8,356 nt of DNA from an uncultured Erysipelotrichaceae bacterium (GTDB taxonomy: Bacteria > Bacillota_I > Bacilli_A > RF39 > UBA660), in assembly GCA_902767005.1 (NCBI GenBank), contig CACXFY010000091.1, positions 1 to 8,356 of the forward strand, given 5' to 3'. Below are positions 6,869 to 8,356 of the stretch, piece after piece (positions within the stretch are counted from its first letter, which is position 1; each line of letters opens with the position of its first letter). The notes below the pieces were generated by a model, which was given only the letters and a program-made list of their open reading frames with translations, made no database searches and had not been told where the DNA came from. The translations under genes and the position numbers were made by a program.

Positions 6869-7201
6869 TTACTTCAATTTTTCACTAATTTCACTAAGTA
6901 GTTGTATAATATGTCCCATTCCATATATAACAAGGCATACCAAGAATCCAGCTAACCAACAAACGATCATCAATGAAACATTAAATTCCGTAGTTAAACA
7001 AACTCCAGAATAATATGAAGCTGCATTACCACAAGCTGGAAATAAACTACCAAGTACTATACCAGCTATTAATACTAAAATACCTAATCCAATAGCAATT
7101 TTTTGATAAACATTTAGCTTAATCTTTTTAACAGACTTAGATATACTGTTTACTTTAGGTAATTCAGTCTTAATCTTATCTATTTCTTCAAACATATTCA
7201 T
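6869..7201 (-). CDS. Small two-helix membrane protein of unknown function
   Basis: A 110-residue protein that I do not recognise as a named family. A polar, Lys-rich N-terminus (1-32) is followed by a membrane helix (about 33-55), a short loop, a second helix (about 74-97) and a polar amphipathic end (LLSEISEKLK). The basic N-terminus suggests both ends are cytoplasmic and the loop is outside. The loop carries Cys57 and Cys69 in FPACGNA and YSGVC, which could form a disulfide. The frame is open further upstream to 7297, but that part is the lysine-rich 3' end of the preceding gene read in another frame. The ATG at 7201 has AAGGTGG at good distance and lies one base after the upstream stop. 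It is co-transcribed with that gene. No convincing terminator separates it from hup. Confidence 0.75.
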   Translation of the reverse strand: MNMFEEIDKIKTELPKVNSISKSVKKIKLNVYQKIAIGLGILVLIAGIVLGSLFPACGNAASYYSGVCLTTEFNVSLMIVCWLAGFLVCLVIYGMGHIIQLLSEISEKLK

Positions 7202-7202
7202 A

Positions 7203-8081
7203 TTATTCCACCACCTTTTTCTTTTTAGTTTGCTTTTTCTTCTTAGGTGGTTCTTCTTTTCCAGTAATCTTATTAACAACTTTATCTTTAGTCTCAATCA
7301 ATTTCTCATCTATATCAGTCTTATCAAGTATTTGTGTAACACCATCTTTTACACTATCTCCAATATCATCTACTTTATCTTTAATAGCGTCTATAGTCTC
7401 ATCCAAATCATTTTCTTCAACAAAGTCATTTATTTTCTCTTTATATTCAGAAAAATCTCCTTCATTATCAGAATCAATCCTTTTCTTATCTAAATAATCT
7501 CTATATAAATAGATATATCTAACAAAGAAACATCCAAATATACAATCTAAGAATGATAAGAAAGCCCCATCAATAGAAGTAGTAAATATTAAAGTAACAG
7601 CTAACTTAGTAACAGTTAATACTATAGCGGCTGATAATAACCAATCATTACTTAGTTCATTAAAAGGTGATTTACTTAAATTTAATTCTTTCCATAATCT
7701 AGTGTTTCTTAAGAATACATGACTAATATATATTAATAATGTAATATTAAGAACAAACGAAATAATAGAACTTAAACTTAAAGATTGAAATAAATTAAGT
7801 AAACTAGTAATAGATGTAATCATATATATTGCTATCAATATCAAATTAAAATAATTAAAGTTCTTTTTACCAAAATATGTCTTGATAGATACAAAATATA
7901 TTAATAATAGTAAATAAACCACATTATGATTAACTATATTTTTAAGTATATCTATAGTACTTAAATTATTATTAATCGCAAAACTTTGACTCAATATAAT
8001 AATTGCGATCATTAAAACTATCAATATAGACGTAATCTTTCTAGCATCATCTATCCAAGATATTTTATTCTTTTTCTCCAT
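7203..8081 (-). CDS. Six-helix membrane protein with charged amphipathic C-terminal tail, function unknown
   Basis: A 292-residue protein that I cannot assign to a known family. A short basic N-terminus precedes about six predicted membrane helices (roughly 17-37, 54-70, 79-99, 104-124, 147-168 and 173-193). The last 95 residues are cytoplasmic by the positive-inside rule. They contain acidic heptad-like repeats (DAIKDKVDDIGDSVKDGV, later ETKDKVVNKITG) that would form amphipathic helices similar to YtxH or LEA-type proteins, then a Lys-rich end (KKKKQTKKKK). The ATG at 8081 follows AAGGTGAT closely and starts right after a candidate promoter. The final codons contain the ribosome-binding site of the next gene, one base downstream, so the two are almost certainly an operon. 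It is divergent from der. Confidence 0.8.
   Translation of the reverse strand: MEKKNKISWIDDARKITSILIVLMIAIIILSQSFAINNNLSTIDILKNIVNHNVVYLLLLIYFVSIKTYFGKKNFNYFNLILIAIYMITSITSLLNLFQSLSLSSIISFVLNITLLIYISHVFLRNTRLWKELNLSKSPFNELSNDWLLSAAIVLTVTKLAVTLIFTTSIDGAFLSFLDCIFGCFFVRYIYLYRDYLDKKRIDSDNEGDFSEYKEKINDFVEENDLDETIDAIKDKVDDIGDSVKDGVTQILDKTDIDEKLIETKDKVVNKITGKEEPPKKKKQTKKKKVVE
7208..7217 (-). promoter_or_regulatory. Ribosome-binding site inside the end of the six-helix gene
   Basis: AAGGTGGTGG on the - strand encodes the last Lys-Val-Val residues of the upstream protein and stands 6-9 bases before the ATG at 7201. It fixes the start of the small downstream gene and implies coupled translation. Confidence 0.7.
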
Positions 8082-8100
8082 CCTATCACCTTCTATTATA

Positions 8101-8129
8101 AGTATATCATTAAATAATTATTCAATAAA
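8101..8129 (-). promoter_or_regulatory. Candidate promoter of the two-gene membrane operon
   Basis: On the - strand, TATACT (8106-8101) is preceded by TGA, an extended -10, with a weak TTTATT (8129-8124) 17 bases upstream. A start near 8094 would leave the AAGGTGAT site in a leader of only about 12 bases. A perfect TATAAT at 8100-8095 is nearby, but a start from it would fall within the ribosome-binding site. Confidence 0.4.
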
Positions 8130-8147
8130 CAAGTAAAAGTATTTTTA

Positions 8148-8176
8148 TTGGAAAGTTTACAATAATATGTTATAAT
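8148..8176 (+). promoter_or_regulatory. Sigma-A promoter of der
   Basis: TTGGAA (8148-8153), a 17-base spacer and a perfect TATAAT (8171-8176) with TG at 8168-8169. Transcription should begin near 8183, just ahead of the strong AAAGGAGGGG ribosome-binding site (8187-8196). The promoter faces away from that of the membrane operon, within a 120-base intergenic region. Confidence 0.75.
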
Positions 8177-8201
8177 ACAAGAGAAAAAAGGAGGGGATAT
8201 T

Positions 8202-8356
8202 ATGGCTATACCAACCGTTGCACTAGTAGGTAGACCAAATGTTGGTAAATCTACTCTATTTAATAAAATATGTGGCAAACAAATATCTATAATAGAAGAT
8301 TCTCCAGGTGTAACAAGAGACCGTATCTATCAAGAAACATCATATAATAATAAACG
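8202..8356 (+). CDS. der: Ribosome-assembly GTPase Der (EngA), 3' part outside window
   Basis: Der is an essential GTPase with two tandem G domains that acts in assembly of the 50S ribosomal subunit. Only the first 51 codons are present. They read [18 protein letters not shown], with the P-loop GRPNVGKS (10-17) of the first G domain, followed by [15 protein letters not shown] and SPGVTRDR, which holds the G2 threonine (38). This N-terminus is characteristic of Der rather than Era, MnmE or Obg: the start is immediate, with no upstream domain, and the SPGVTRDR block is conserved in Der. The ATG at 8202 has a near-perfect ribosome-binding site 5 bases upstream. It is the only gene here reading rightwards out of the window. 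Confidence 0.93.
   Translation, partial: MAIPTVALVGRPNVGKSTLFNKICGKQISIIEDSPGVTRDRIYQETSYNNK

Noticed and set aside
7202..7297. N-terminal extension (about 32 residues, Lys/Arg-rich) of the two-helix protein
   Set aside because: It overlaps the coding end of the upstream gene in another frame, and a strong ribosome-binding site supports the ATG at 7201.
7230..7493. Open frame of 87 codons on the + strand opposite the six-helix gene tail
   Set aside because: The Phe/Leu/Ile-rich product is the complement of the Lys/Glu/Asp-rich tail, with no start signals.
8096..8278. Open frame of 60 codons on the - strand over the der start
   Set aside because: It runs antisense through the der P-loop region and its promoter, with no ribosome-binding site.
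1..8356. Mycoplasma-type genetic code suggested by AT richness
   Set aside because: Trp codons are TGG, the frames contain no in-frame TGA, and nth ends sensibly at TGA. A cell-wall PBP also argues against Mycoplasma.

Overview
The window is strongly AT-rich and carries only housekeeping-type genes plus a few uncharacterised membrane proteins. Purine-rich Shine-Dalgarno sites, sigma-A-like promoters with extended -10 elements, short hairpin-plus-T-tract terminators, a DnaD primosomal protein and a class A PBP with a C-terminal FN3-like domain point to a low-GC Bacillota (Bacilli-like) chromosome. Trp is written TGG throughout and nth ends on a TGA stop, so the code is standard bacterial (table 11), not the Mycoplasma code. 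As I recall it, ponA, nth, dnaD and cca lie close together in Bacillus subtilis too, and der and hup are neighbours elsewhere in the same part of that chromosome. This is core chromosome: I see no mobile element, CRISPR array, tRNA or rRNA.

Layout. Left edge to 2559 (+): a bifunctional class A penicillin-binding protein (ponA-like), open at its 5' end. A hairpin terminator at 2561-2593 separates it from the convergent dnaD-nth pair (- strand, 3861 to 2571), in which the start of nth overlaps the end of dnaD. Upstream of dnaD on the - strand is a second transcription unit: cca (tRNA CCA-adding enzyme, 6379 to 5291), followed immediately by a secreted/membrane protein of unknown function (5274 to 3928) that ends in its own terminator. 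Next comes hup (HU DNA-binding protein, 6761 to 6486) with a clear promoter, a 19-bp palindrome near its transcription start, and a terminator whose stem supplies the -35 box of the cca promoter. The last - strand unit is a pair of uncharacterised membrane proteins (8081 to 7203, then 7201 to 6869) separated by one base. Divergent from it, at the right edge, der (ribosome-assembly GTPase) begins at 8202 behind a consensus-like promoter.

The genes cover cell-wall synthesis, DNA repair, replication initiation, tRNA maturation, nucleoid structure and ribosome assembly. I found no convincing new system. The most open items are the cca-coupled FxLYD-like membrane protein, the two-gene membrane operon divergent from der, and the palindrome in the hup leader. 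There is no gene-free stretch longer than about 120 bases.
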